NCBI GenBank assembly: GCA_036491755.1
Contig: DASXBJ010000080.1
Location: 1 to 35,562 of the forward strand
Length of the DNA: 35,562 bases
Origin: DASXBJ01 sp036491755
GTDB lineage: Bacteria > Chloroflexota > Dormibacteria > Dormibacterales > Dormibacteraceae
Direction of reading: 5' to 3'
Position 1 is the stretch's first letter. Each line of letters starts with the position of its first letter. Both the position numbers and the translations under genes were made by a program. This document shows positions 14,821-23,261 of this stretch, piece after piece. The notes beneath the pieces were generated by a model. That model was not told the origin of the DNA. It saw nothing but the letters and a program-made list of their open reading frames with translations, and made no database searches.

Positions 14821-16179
14821 CTTGGGCAGAGCGGGTGGATGGGCCTCGCTCCAGCGCAAAAGGCGCGTGGCTTCGCGGCGCACCTCGGTCGCCCTCGCCG
14901 CCACCCGGCGTGGATGCGGAGCGCCCGGCAGGTCCCGCTTGCGCAGCGAGGCGGCGGCCTTCGAGCCGGGAACAAAATTTCCGTCCCGGACCTGGCGGCC
15001 CACCGTCTCGTGGGCGCGCCGGAAAGGCATGCCCGAGCGGACCAGGTCCTCGGCTGCGTCGGTGGCCATCAAGCCGGGGTCGCCGGCCGCGGCCGCGAGG
15101 CGCTCCCGGTCGAACTCCAGGTGCCGGACTAGCAGCTCGGCTGCACGGATCGAGTCCAGCGCGCTGTCGACCGCCGAGAACAGCGCCACCTTGTCCTCCT
15201 GGAGGTCGCGGTCGTAGGCGAGAGGCAGACCCTTGAGCACCGTACCCAGCGCGACCAGCGCGCCCAGCGAGCGGCCGGCCCGCCCGCGCAGGAGCTCGGC
15301 TATGTCGGGATTTTTCTTCTGGGGCATCAGGCTCGAGCCGGTCGCGATCTCATCCGCCAGCCGCACGAAGCCGAACTCCGCGCTGGCCCAGATCACGATG
15401 TCCTCGCCCAGGCGGCTCAAGTGGACCGCCGTGGTGGCGCACGCGTAGGCAAGGTCCATGGCGAAATCCCGGTCGGCCACCGCATCCATGCTGTTGGCGG
15501 TAAGCCTTGAAAAGGCAAGCTCCCTCGCCACCCTCTCGCGCACGAGCGGGAGCGTCGATCCCGCGAGGGCGCCGGAGCCGAGCGGCATTTCGTCGGCCGA
15601 CTGGTAGGCGTGCCGGAATCGTTCAGCATCCCGCAGCAGTGGTTCGGCATGCGCCAGCAGGTGGTGCCCGACCGTGACCGGTTGGGCCCGCTGGAGGTGC
15701 GTGTACCCCGGCATCAACCACGCGGCATGCGCGGCCGCGCTGGAGGCCAGCGCGCCGGCCAGCTGCGCCAGGCCTGCTATCGCCTCCGCGGCGGCGGCCC
15801 TGCAGTAAAGGCGCAGGTCGAGCGCAACCTGATCGTTGCGCGATCGGCCTGCATGCAGGGAGGCGCCCGCCGGCGTGAGCTCGGTCAGCCGCCGCTCGAC
15901 AGCCGTGTGGATGTCCTCGTCGGTGGCTTCGAACTTGAACTCCCCACCGTCGAGCTCCCTCTTGATGCGGCGCAGGCCGCGCTCAATGGAAGCCAGCCGC
16001 GGTGGCGAGAGCAAATTCGCCGCGGCCAGGCCCCGGGCGTGGGCGATGCTGCCCGCGATGTCATAGGGGTACAGCTCGAAGTCGATCTCGATGGACGAAG
16101 CGAAGCGCTCGAGCTCGGGCAGCAGGCCGCGGTGGAAGCGTGTGCCCCAGAGCCTGGCGGTGCGCTTGACGCGGGCTAT
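14818..16179 (-). CDS. argH: argininosuccinate lyase, probable ATA start
   Basis: This enzyme, about 453 residues, splits argininosuccinate into arginine and fumarate. Signature features are LWGTRFHRGL at the N-terminus, LYPYDIAGSIAHARGL, LHAGRSRNDQVALDLRLY, and the family signature GSSLMPQKKNPDIAELLRG containing the catalytic Ser loop. No ATG, GTG or TTG occurs in frame near the conserved N-terminus. The nearest upstream in-frame start is at 16509, deep inside argG, and would add an unrelated 110-residue prefix. The best candidate is ATA at 16179-16177, eight bases after AAGAGG and overlapping the argG stop as ATAG, which mimics the ATGA/GTGA overlaps of the rest of the operon. A sequencing error (ATG read as ATA) is the main alternative. 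Confidence 0.9.
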   Translation of the reverse strand: MARVKRTARLWGTRFHRGLLPELERFASSIEIDFELYPYDIAGSIAHARGLAAANLLSPPRLASIERGLRRIKRELDGGEFKFEATDEDIHTAVERRLTELTPAGASLHAGRSRNDQVALDLRLYCRAAAAEAIAGLAQLAGALASSAAAHAAWLMPGYTHLQRAQPVTVGHHLLAHAEPLLRDAERFRHAYQSADEMPLGSGALAGSTLPLVRERVARELAFSRLTANSMDAVADRDFAMDLAYACATTAVHLSRLGEDIVIWASAEFGFVRLADEIATGSSLMPQKKNPDIAELLRGRAGRSLGALVALGTVLKGLPLAYDRDLQEDKVALFSAVDSALDSIRAAELLVRHLEFDRERLAAAAGDPGLMATDAAEDLVRSGMPFRRAHETVGRQVRDGNFVPGSKAAASLRKRDLPGAPHPRRVAARATEVRREATRLLRWSEAHPPALPK

Positions 16180-17444
16180 GGGGTCAGCCTCTTGACGTCG
16201 CCCAGCAGGTTGCCCATCTGGGCCGACTGCAGCCGGCCCTGGACGCGTGTCGAGGTTCGCACGCCCATTCCCCAGAGCTTGATGAACCCGGCTGCCGCAG
16301 ACTGGTCGAACTCGTCGCCCTTGCCGTAGGTCGCGAGCGACAGCTGGTAAAGCTGATGTGGCCCCTTGCGGCCGACCACCTGGGCAGAGCCTTTGTAGAG
16401 CTTCAGCCTGACCTCGCCCGTGACGTGCCTCTGGGTTTCCGCGACGAAGGCGTAGAGGGCGTCGCGCAGAGGGCTGAACCACAGCCCGTCGTAGACCATC
16501 TGGGCCCACTGCTGCGCCACGGTGTCCTTGAACCGCGCCACCTCCTTGGGCAGCGTGATGTCCTCGAGCGCCTGGTGTGCCTGCAGCAGCAGCACTGCCG
16601 CCGGCGCCTCGTAGATCTCACGTGACTTGATCCCGATCAAGCGGTTCTCGAGGTGGTCGATGCGCCCGACGCCGTTCTCGCCCCCGATCCGGTTGAGGCT
16701 CGTCACGAGGTCGAGAGCGTTGACCGGCTTGCCGTCCAGCTGGACAGGTAGGCCCTCTTTGAACCCGATCTCGACATACGCGGGGTCGTCAGGGCAATCG
16801 CGAGGATCCTTTGTCCAGGCGTACACGTCCCGCGGCGGCTCCGACCATGGGTCCTCGAGCACACCGGCCTCGATCGAGCGGCCCCAAAGGTTCTCATCGG
16901 TCGAATAGGGCGACCGCACGGTGGCCGGCACCTCAATGCCGTGCTGCGTGGCGTACTCGATCTCATCGTCGCGGTTCATGCCCCATTCGCGGACGGGTGC
17001 GACGACCTCGAGCTCTGGGGCCAGCGCGGCTGTCGCCACGTCGAATCGCACCTGGTCATTGCCCTTGCCGGTGCAGCCGTGGGCGATCGCATGCGCGCCT
17101 TCGCGCCGTGCCACCTCGACCATCATCGCCGCGATGAGCGGCCTGCCGAGCGCGGTCGCGAGCGGGTACTCCTTCTCATACACGGCCCCCGCCTGCAGCG
17201 ACGGCCACACGAAAAGCTGCAGGAACGGGGCTCGGCCGTCGGCGACGTACGCCGCCGAGGCGCCGGTCTTCAGCGCTCTGGCCTGGATCGCGTCGAGGTC
17301 TTTCTTCTCACCCAGGTCGACGGTGAACGCGATGACGTCCCAGCCCCTGTCCTTCAGCCAGCGGATCGCCACCGACGTGTCGAGTCCGCCTGAGTAGGCC
17401 AACACGACCTTTTTGGCTGAGTCGAGCTTCTTCTCAGCCGGCAT
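16176..17444 (-). CDS. argG: argininosuccinate synthase
   Basis: The 422-residue enzyme joins citrulline and aspartate at the expense of ATP. The N-terminal nucleotide-binding PP-motif is KVVLAYSGGLDTSVAIRWL. Further family segments are AHGCTGKGNDQVRFD and SPYSTDENLWGRSIEAG, which bind citrulline and aspartate. The ATG at 17444 lies inside the end of argR (11-base overlap). The C-terminus (VKRLTP) overlaps the proposed argH start. Confidence 0.97.
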   Translation of the reverse strand: MPAEKKLDSAKKVVLAYSGGLDTSVAIRWLKDRGWDVIAFTVDLGEKKDLDAIQARALKTGASAAYVADGRAPFLQLFVWPSLQAGAVYEKEYPLATALGRPLIAAMMVEVARREGAHAIAHGCTGKGNDQVRFDVATAALAPELEVVAPVREWGMNRDDEIEYATQHGIEVPATVRSPYSTDENLWGRSIEAGVLEDPWSEPPRDVYAWTKDPRDCPDDPAYVEIGFKEGLPVQLDGKPVNALDLVTSLNRIGGENGVGRIDHLENRLIGIKSREIYEAPAAVLLLQAHQALEDITLPKEVARFKDTVAQQWAQMVYDGLWFSPLRDALYAFVAETQRHVTGEVRLKLYKGSAQVVGRKGPHQLYQLSLATYGKGDEFDQSAAAGFIKLWGMGVRTSTRVQGRLQSAQMGNLLGDVKRLTP

Positions 17445-17841
17445 ATGCCAGCAGCTGCTTGAGGGCGCGGGCGGCGCCCGGGTTGCGGAGCACCGCGATG
17501 ATCGTGTCGTCGCCGGCTACGGTCCCGGCGACGCCGGAGAGGCCAGCTTCGTCGATGCGGCGCGCGACCAGGTTCGCGGTGCCCGGCGGGGTGCGTATCA
17601 CGGCCATCGGCTGCACCACCTCCAGCGAGAGGACCAGCTCTCGGACCAGTGCAGCGGAGCTCCGGTAACCGGCGCCCGAGCGCACGAGGCCGAGCTCCTG
17701 GATGTCGCGCGAGATGGTCGCCTGCGTCGCCCGCAGGCCCTTCCTGGCCAGCGCGGCGGCGATGTCCTGCTGCGTGTGCGCGGAGCCGCGGTTGACCAGC
17801 TCGAGGATCGCGCTGTGACGCTCGGTCTTGGTCAGTGTCAC
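17434..17841 (-). CDS. argR: arginine repressor
   Basis: The 135-residue regulator has an N-terminal winged helix-turn-helix (AALARKGLRATQATISRDIQ) and a C-terminal hexamerisation and arginine-binding domain with GTANLVARRID and GTVAGDDTIIAV, where the GDD loop contacts arginine. It should bind ARG boxes when arginine is abundant. It is encoded within the operon it probably controls, giving autoregulation; a candidate box lies before argC. GTG at 17841 overlaps the argD stop by four bases. Confidence 0.95.
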   Translation of the reverse strand: MTLTKTERHSAILELVNRGSAHTQQDIAAALARKGLRATQATISRDIQELGLVRSGAGYRSSAALVRELVLSLEVVQPMAVIRTPPGTANLVARRIDEAGLSGVAGTVAGDDTIIAVLRNPGAARALKQLLAYAG

Positions 17842-19010
17842 TGGACGACCTTTTCCATCGTCGCCTGCGCCCGCTCGATCTGGGCGGCGGTGATGATGAG
17901 CGGCGGCACCAGGCGGATCGTGTTGTCGTCGACGGCGTTGACTATGAGCCCGGCGTCAAGGCAAGCCTGCTGAAACGGCTTGGCGCGCGGTTCGCCGAAC
18001 TCGAATGCCTGCATCAGGCCGAGTCCGCGCACCTCCTTGGCGCCAAGGCCACCCACCGATGCGTGCAGAAGCTCGCCCATCTCCGCAGCGTGGCCGACCA
18101 GGCCGTCGCGCTCGACCACGTGGAGCACGGCCAGCGCTGTGGCGCAGGCCAGCGGGTTGCCGCCAAAGGTGGACCCGTGGTCGCCGGGCTGCAGAACGTC
18201 AGCCCTTGGATTGGCCAGGCAGGCGCCGATGGGCATCCCGCCGCCGAGCCCTTTGGCCAGGGTCATGACATCGGGTGTGATCCCGTGATGCTGGTGCGCG
18301 AACCATCTGCCGGTGCGCCCCATGCCCGTCTGCACCTCGTCGAGGATGAGGAGCAGGTTCTGCCGGTCGCACCACTCGCGCACTCCCTCGAGGTAGCCGG
18401 GCGCGGCCGGGATGATCCCGATCTCCCCCATCACCGGCTCCAGCATCACAGCGACCGTTTCCGGCTTCGTCGCCGCCTGGAGCGCGTCCAGGTCGTTGAA
18501 CGGCACATGCACGAACCCGCCCGGCAGCGGCTCGAAGGGGTCGGAGTATTTGTGCTGGCCACCCGCGGTGACGGTGGCCAGCGTCCGGCCGTGGAAGGAG
18601 CCGGTGGCGGTGATGATCTCGAATGCCCCGCCGCGATTGAGGGTCCCCCACTTCCGGGCGATCTTGATCGCGGTCTCGTTGGCCTCGGCACCGGAGTTGC
18701 AGAAGAACACCCGAGACGGGAACGACAGCCCCACCAGACGGCGCGCAAGCTCGACCTGCGGCTGGGTGAAGTAGAGGTTGGACGTGTGGATCAGCGTGGC
18801 GGCCTGGCGGGCGACGGCCGCCGCGACCTCGGGGTGCGCGTGACCCAGGAGGTTGACCGCTATGCCGGCCACGAGGTCGAGATACTCGCGTCCCGAGTCG
18901 TCGTAGACCAGGCACCCCTCGCCGCGAACCAGAGTCAGCGGCAGCCTCCGGCCCGTTTGCATCAGGTAGCGGTCGGCCAGCTCCGGTGTCGTCTCGACTC
19001 TCGAGCTCAC
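17838..19010 (-). CDS. argD: acetylornithine aminotransferase
   Basis: The 390-residue pyridoxal-phosphate enzyme makes N-acetylornithine from the semialdehyde. Visible features are YLDLVAGIAVNLLGHAHPEV, the phosphate-binding FFCNSGAEANETAIKIARK, LILDEVQTGMGRTGRWFAHQ with the cofactor Asp, and MTLAKGLGGGMPIGA with the Schiff-base Lys. The start is the GTG at 19010, which overlaps the argB stop (GTGA). The reading from 19124 is only run-through of another frame. In many high-GC Gram-positives argF follows argD; here argR follows directly. Confidence 0.95.
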   Translation of the reverse strand: MSSRVETTPELADRYLMQTGRRLPLTLVRGEGCLVYDDSGREYLDLVAGIAVNLLGHAHPEVAAAVARQAATLIHTSNLYFTQPQVELARRLVGLSFPSRVFFCNSGAEANETAIKIARKWGTLNRGGAFEIITATGSFHGRTLATVTAGGQHKYSDPFEPLPGGFVHVPFNDLDALQAATKPETVAVMLEPVMGEIGIIPAAPGYLEGVREWCDRQNLLLILDEVQTGMGRTGRWFAHQHHGITPDVMTLAKGLGGGMPIGACLANPRADVLQPGDHGSTFGGNPLACATALAVLHVVERDGLVGHAAEMGELLHASVGGLGAKEVRGLGLMQAFEFGEPRAKPFQQACLDAGLIVNAVDDNTIRLVPPLIITAAQIERAQATMEKVVQ

Positions 19011-19843
19011 GGCGTGACCATCGTCCCAATGCCTGCCTCGGTGAACAGCTCCAGGAGCAGGGCGTGCTTCGTGCGCCCGTCGACGATGTGCGCGAGCGGC
19101 ACCCCGTCCAGGGCGCGCAGACATGCCTCCAGCTTCGGGATCATGCCGCCGGTCACCTCGCCTGCGTCGATGCGCTGCCTGGCATCCTCGCGCGACAGCA
19201 CCGCCACCACCTGCCCGTCGACTCCCTGGACGCCCGGCACGTCGGTGAGGAGGATCACCTTCGCCGCATTCAGTGCGACGGCTATCTCGGCGGCCACGGT
19301 GTCGGCGTTGATGTTGTACGCGTGGCCGTCATAGCCAAGGCCGATCGAGGCGATGACTGGAACGTAGCCTCGGCCCAGCAGGGCTGTGATCGGCTCCTTG
19401 TTGACCTGTGTGACGCGGCCGACGAAGCCCATCGATTCGTCGAGGGGCTCCGCGATAATGGTCGGCCCATCCTCGCCGCTCAGGCCGATCGCCTGGCCGC
19501 CCAAACGGTGGATCGCCGCCACGAGGTCGGGACTGACCTTCCCGGTCAGCACCATCTTCACGACCTCCATCGTCTTCTCGTCGGTGACTCGCAGGCCCTT
19601 CTTGAACGTCGGTTTGAGGCCGAGGCGCTCGCTCAAGGCCGAGATCTCGGGTCCGCCGCCGTGGATCAGGACCGGCTGCATGCCGACGTACCGCAGGAGG
19701 ACCACATCGAGCAGCGTCTCGTCGCGGGCCTGCTCGATGGCGTTCCCGCCGACCTTGATCACGATGACCTGGCCGTGGAATCGCTTGATGTAGGGCAGCG
19801 CCTCGACGAGAACCTTGGCCCTTTCCTCGACCGTCAGCGTCAT
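19007..19843 (-). CDS. argB: acetylglutamate kinase
   Basis: The 278-residue amino-acid kinase phosphorylates N-acetylglutamate, usually the arginine-inhibited step. Motifs are IVIKVGGNAI at the N-terminus, PVLIHGGGPEISAL, YNINADTVAAEIAVAL and ILLTDVPGVQG, then GGMIPKLEACL. The ATG at 19843 overlaps the argJ stop as ATGA; the longer reading from 19891 lies in argJ. About the usual family length. Confidence 0.96.
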   Translation of the reverse strand: MTLTVEERAKVLVEALPYIKRFHGQVIVIKVGGNAIEQARDETLLDVVLLRYVGMQPVLIHGGGPEISALSERLGLKPTFKKGLRVTDEKTMEVVKMVLTGKVSPDLVAAIHRLGGQAIGLSGEDGPTIIAEPLDESMGFVGRVTQVNKEPITALLGRGYVPVIASIGLGYDGHAYNINADTVAAEIAVALNAAKVILLTDVPGVQGVDGQVVAVLSREDARQRIDAGEVTGGMIPKLEACLRALDGVPLAHIVDGRTKHALLLELFTEAGIGTMVTP

Positions 19844-21051
19844 GTGGTGTAGTCGGCGTTGATTCGCACGTACTCCTCCGATAGGTCGCATCCCCAGGCT
19901 TCGGCGCGACCGTCCGCGAGCCCGAGGGTGGCCACGATCTCAATTTCCGGTTGTTCGAATGCGTGGCGGACCGCCGCCAGGTCGACCGGCACCCCCGAGC
20001 CGCGCTCGAAGACGACCAGACCGCCGATCGTCAGGTGCAGCTTGTCGAGCGCCAGCTCGGAGCCACTGTATCCGAGCGCGCACACTATCCGGCCCCAGTT
20101 CGGGTCGCCGCCGTGGACGGCCGTCTTGACCAGGCTGGATGAGGCGACGGCCCGAGCCGCCGCGCGAGCGTCGGCGTCCGTCATCGCGCTCTCGACCTTG
20201 ACGCTGATGAGCTTGGTCGCCCCCTCGCCATCCTTCGCGATGGAGCGGGCCAGCGAGCGGGCGACCTCCAGAATCGCCATCTCGAGCTGCTCGGCCTCGA
20301 CCGAACCGGCCCGTACGGGCTCGTTGCCGGCGGCGCCGTTGGCCAGGATCAGAAACGTGTCGTTGGTCGAGCTGTCGCCGTCCACGGTGACCTGGTTGAA
20401 GCTGCGGTCGGCGATCGACTTGACGAGGCCGGCCATCAGGCCCGGCTCGACCGCAACGTCCGTCGTGATGTAGGCGAGCATCGTCGCCATGTTCGGGTGG
20501 ATCATGCCCGAGCCCTTGCACATGCCGCCCACGCGGACGGTCACGCCGCCGATCTCGACTTCGAGATGCGCCGTTTTGGGGACGGTATCGGTCGTCATGA
20601 TCGCCCGCGCCGCGGCCTCTCCCCCGTCGCCGCTCAGGTTGCCGCACGCCTCCGCGATTCCTGTCTTGATCGCGTGCATCGGCAGGTAGCGACCGATCAC
20701 GCCGGTCGAGCTGACCAGCACCTGGTCGGGGTCGAGGTCGAGGCGGTCGGCTGACAGCTTTGCCATCAGCAGGGCATCCTTGAAGCCCTGTGCGCCCGTG
20801 CATGCGTTGGCGTTCCCGGAGTTGACCGTCAGCGCCTGCACCCGGTTGTGCTGCAGGTGAAGCTGGTCGATGACGACCGACGCCGACTTCACCTTGTTGG
20901 TGGTGAAGACCCCGCCGACGTCACACGGCGTCGACGAGTAGACGACGCAGAGGTCGTCTTTCTGATTTGTCGGGATCGCCGAAGCTCCCGTTGTGAACGC
21001 CTTGATGCCGCAGGCAGCAGTGCCCGCGCGGAACCCGCGGGCGAACGTCAC
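19840..21051 (-). CDS. argJ: glutamate N-acetyltransferase / ornithine acetyltransferase
   Basis: The 403-residue enzyme transfers acetyl from acetylornithine to glutamate, so the pathway recycles acetyl groups. The self-cleavage site is in KGSGMIHPNMATMLAYITTD, where the Thr after MA becomes the nucleophile of the beta chain. The oxyanion loop STGVIGRYLP and the C-terminal EEYVRINADYTT are also typical. The GTG start at 21051 overlaps the argC stop (GTGA). Whether it is bifunctional with acetyl-CoA cannot be told from sequence. Confidence 0.96.
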   Translation of the reverse strand: MTFARGFRAGTAACGIKAFTTGASAIPTNQKDDLCVVYSSTPCDVGGVFTTNKVKSASVVIDQLHLQHNRVQALTVNSGNANACTGAQGFKDALLMAKLSADRLDLDPDQVLVSSTGVIGRYLPMHAIKTGIAEACGNLSGDGGEAAARAIMTTDTVPKTAHLEVEIGGVTVRVGGMCKGSGMIHPNMATMLAYITTDVAVEPGLMAGLVKSIADRSFNQVTVDGDSSTNDTFLILANGAAGNEPVRAGSVEAEQLEMAILEVARSLARSIAKDGEGATKLISVKVESAMTDADARAAARAVASSSLVKTAVHGGDPNWGRIVCALGYSGSELALDKLHLTIGGLVVFERGSGVPVDLAAVRHAFEQPEIEIVATLGLADGRAEAWGCDLSEEYVRINADYTT

Positions 21052-22064
21052 GGCCACTGGATCGGCATCTCCAGGGCCGTTTTGCGGTCGAAGCCGAACG
21101 CGATGTTGAAGCACTCCACGCCCTGGCCCGAAGCGCCCTTGACCAGGTTGTCGAGGGCTGACGTGACGACGGCCTTCTCTCCCTGGGCGGTCACGTTGAT
21201 GAGGCACAGGTTGGAATGTGCCGCCAGCTTGGTCGACGGACTCTGCGCGACGACCCGCGTGAACGGCTGGCCGGCGTAAAACTCCTGGTAGGCGTCCTGC
21301 AGCTCGGCCAGAGAACCCTTCAAGTCGAAGTAGCAGGTCGCGAGAATGCCGCGTGTCATCGGTATGAGGTGCGGCACAAAGGTGATCTTGGGGTTGGAGG
21401 TCTTGGTGAGAAGCCCAAGCTCCTGCGTCAGTTCCGGAAGGTGTCGGTGGCCGCCGATGGAGTAGGCGCCCACCGACTCGTTGACCTCGCTGAAATGCAC
21501 GCCGATGCCCGGCGACCGTCCCGCCCCGCTCACGCCCGACTTGGCGTCGACGACGATGTCAGAGCCGACCAGCCCGGCCGAAACCGCCGGCGCCAGCGCC
21601 AGGATCGACGCGGTCGAGTAGCAGCCGGGCACCGCGATGAGCTCGGCTCCCGCGATCTCCTGCTCGTGGAGCTCGGGAATCCCGAGCACCGCCTTTGCGA
21701 GCAGCGCGGGCTCCGGGTGCGGCTGCCGGTACCACATCGGGTAGAGGGACGCGTCGCGCAGGCGGAAGTCCGCGCTCATGTCCACAACCCGGGCGCCCGC
21801 CGCCAGCCAGGCCGGCGCTTTTGCCGCCCCCACGTTGTGGGGCAGGCAGCTGAATATGACGTCGACGCCGGTGGGGTCAGCTTCGGACCCGAACTCCCCG
21901 CGCAGACCGAGCAGCGGAAAGACATCGCTGTATGGCTTGCCGGCTGACGAGCGGGAGGTGAGCTGGACCAGCTCCACGTCGGGGTGGCGGGCCAGCAGGT
22001 TGACCGCCGTCATCCCCGCGTACCCGCTGGCGCCCGATACAGCTGCTTTGAGCGTCCTGCCCAT
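21048..22064 (-). CDS. argC: N-acetyl-gamma-glutamyl-phosphate reductase
   Basis: The 338-residue NADPH enzyme shows the Rossmann start AAVSGASGYAGMTAVNLL, the active-site Cys in VPGCYSTASILALAP, SGVSGAGRSPG, and HRHLPELTQEL. The start is the ATG at 22064, eight bases after TATACT. Two upstream in-frame ATGs (22091, 22097) would place the promoter and ARG-box-like sequence inside the gene. First gene of the argCJBDRGH operon. Confidence 0.95.
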   Translation of the reverse strand: MGRTLKAAVSGASGYAGMTAVNLLARHPDVELVQLTSRSSAGKPYSDVFPLLGLRGEFGSEADPTGVDVIFSCLPHNVGAAKAPAWLAAGARVVDMSADFRLRDASLYPMWYRQPHPEPALLAKAVLGIPELHEQEIAGAELIAVPGCYSTASILALAPAVSAGLVGSDIVVDAKSGVSGAGRSPGIGVHFSEVNESVGAYSIGGHRHLPELTQELGLLTKTSNPKITFVPHLIPMTRGILATCYFDLKGSLAELQDAYQEFYAGQPFTRVVAQSPSTKLAAHSNLCLINVTAQGEKAVVTSALDNLVKGASGQGVECFNIAFGFDRKTALEMPIQWP

Positions 22065-22072
22065 GGCGCATG

Positions 22073-22078
22073 AGTATA
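22073..22078 (-). promoter_or_regulatory. -10 box of the arg operon
   Basis: TATACT (reverse strand) ends eight bases before the argC ATG, predicting a leaderless mRNA. It overlaps an 18-base dyad that may bind ArgR. Confidence 0.6.
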
Positions 22079-22092
22079 CGCAATAGTGCATA
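22075..22092 (-). promoter_or_regulatory. candidate ARG box (ArgR operator)
   Basis: The 18-base reverse-strand sequence TATGCACTATTGCGTATA is an imperfect dyad (12 of 18 positions symmetric) of the length of known ARG boxes. It resembles their TGAAT/ATTCA half-sites best on its left side. It covers the -10 box and the spacer upstream of it, where bound ArgR would block initiation. It is the only AT-rich stretch in the gap. Confidence 0.4.
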
Positions 22093-22105
22093 AACATGCG
22101 CGATC

Positions 22106-22126
22106 CCCTCCCCCTCCGGGGGAGGG
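22106..22126 (-). repeat. 9-bp perfect hairpin between his and arg operons
   Basis: CCCTCCCCC (22106-22114) and GGGGGAGGG (22118-22126) form a perfect stem with a 3-base loop, and a second related block, CTAGGGAGAGGG, follows. It could stop his transcripts, but no T-run follows on the reverse strand. The composition resembles dispersed palindromic intergenic repeats seen in many genomes. Confidence 0.45.
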
Positions 22127-22144
22127 CTAGGGAGAGGGAACGCC

Positions 22145-22178
22145 GAGGCCGGCTGAGGCCGGCTCAGGCCGGCTCAGG
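22145..22178. repeat. tandem 10-bp repeat over the hisI 3' end
   Basis: Units GAGGCCGGCT, GAGGCCGGCT and CAGGCCGGCT, plus a partial CAGG, run head to tail. The hisI stop codon lies inside them, so the last residues of HisI (PEPA) derive from the repeat. Confidence 0.7.
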
Positions 22179-22472
22179 CGCGTTGAAGAAGCACGACTCC
22201 GCGCCGGTGTGGCAGGCCGGCCCCGCCGGGTGGACGCGCAGCAGGATGGCGTCCAGGTCGCAGTCGAGGCGCGCCTCGACCACCTCCATCGTGTTGCCTG
22301 AGGTGGCGCCCTTCTCCCACAATCCCCGCTCTCGCGAGTGGAACCAGGCGCGCCCGCTCTCCCGGGTCCGCCGCCAAGCCTCCTCGTCCATGTAGGCGAC
22401 CATCAGCACCAGCCCGGTGTTGGCGTTCTGCACCACCGCCGGGACCAGACCTTTCGAGAAGTCGGGGGTCAT
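22164..22472 (-). CDS. hisI: phosphoribosyl-AMP cyclohydrolase
   Basis: The 102-residue single-domain enzyme carries out the third step of histidine synthesis. Signature segments are VLMVAYMDEEAW, GRAWFHSRERGLWEKGATSGN, and the zinc and metal ligands DCDLDAILLRV and GPACHTG. No pyrophosphohydrolase (HisE) domain is attached. The ATG at 22472 overlaps the hisF stop. The C-terminus ends within a 10-base tandem repeat. Last gene of the his run. Confidence 0.95.
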   Translation of the reverse strand: MTPDFSKGLVPAVVQNANTGLVLMVAYMDEEAWRRTRESGRAWFHSRERGLWEKGATSGNTMEVVEARLDCDLDAILLRVHPAGPACHTGAESCFFNAPEPA

Positions 22473-23245
22473 CGCCTCATCTCCAAACCCAAAGCCGCCA
22501 GCTCCTTCTTCACCGCGCCGATCGACAGCTCGCCGAAATGGAAGATCGACGCCGCGAGCGCCGCTTCCGCGCCACCCACCGTCAGGGCCTCGTGCATGTG
22601 CGCCACCGAACCGGCGCCGCCGGACGCGACGACCGGCAGGCGGACGGCGTCGCTGACGGCGCGGACGAGGGCCAGGTCGTAACCGTCGTGCGTCCCATCG
22701 CGGTCCATCGAGGTGAGCAGGATCTCGCCCGCTCCGAGCTCCTCTCCCAGCGCCGCCCACCCCACCGCGTCGCGACCCGTGGCACGGCGGCCGCCGTGGC
22801 TGAATACCTCCCAGCCGCCGTCGCCCGCTCGCCTCTTGGCATCTATCGCAAGGACCATGCACTGCGATCCGAAGACCTCGGCGCATCTTGTGATCAGGCT
22901 TGGGTCGTCCAGCGCCGCTGTGTTCACCGAGACCTTGTCCGCGCCATGGGTCAACAGCTCGGCCACGTCGTCGACGCTCCGCACGCCGCCGCCGACAGTC
23001 AGCGGGATGAACACGCGGTCGGCGGTCCGTTCCACCGCCTCGAGCAGGATCTTGCGCGCGTCCGACGACGCCGTGATATCCAGGAAGACGATCTCGTCGG
23101 CGCCCTCGCGGTCGTACACGGCTGCCAGCTCCGCCGGGTCTCCCGCGTCTCGAAGCTCCCTGAAGCGCACGCCCTTGACCACCCGCCCTTCGGCGACGTC
23201 GAGGCAGGGGATGATGCGCTTGGCCGGCACCTGGCTCAGGTCCAT
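22469..23245 (-). CDS. hisF: imidazole glycerol phosphate synthase, cyclase subunit
   Basis: The 258-residue TIM barrel works with HisH to form imidazole glycerol phosphate. The catalytic Asp residues lie in RIIPCLDVAEGRVVKGVRF and TSMDRDGTHDGYDL; phosphate-binding loops are LTVGGGVRS and VVASGGAGS. The ATG at 23245 (MDLSQVPAKRI) is preferred. The ATG at 23281 would add 12 residues overlapping hisH. In many bacteria hisA lies between hisH and hisF; here only 16 bases separate them. Confidence 0.95.
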   Translation of the reverse strand: MDLSQVPAKRIIPCLDVAEGRVVKGVRFRELRDAGDPAELAAVYDREGADEIVFLDITASSDARKILLEAVERTADRVFIPLTVGGGVRSVDDVAELLTHGADKVSVNTAALDDPSLITRCAEVFGSQCMVLAIDAKRRAGDGGWEVFSHGGRRATGRDAVGWAALGEELGAGEILLTSMDRDGTHDGYDLALVRAVSDAVRLPVVASGGAGSVAHMHEALTVGGAEAALAASIFHFGELSIGAVKKELAALGLEMRR

Positions 23246-23261
23246 GCTTCGCGGGTCTCGC

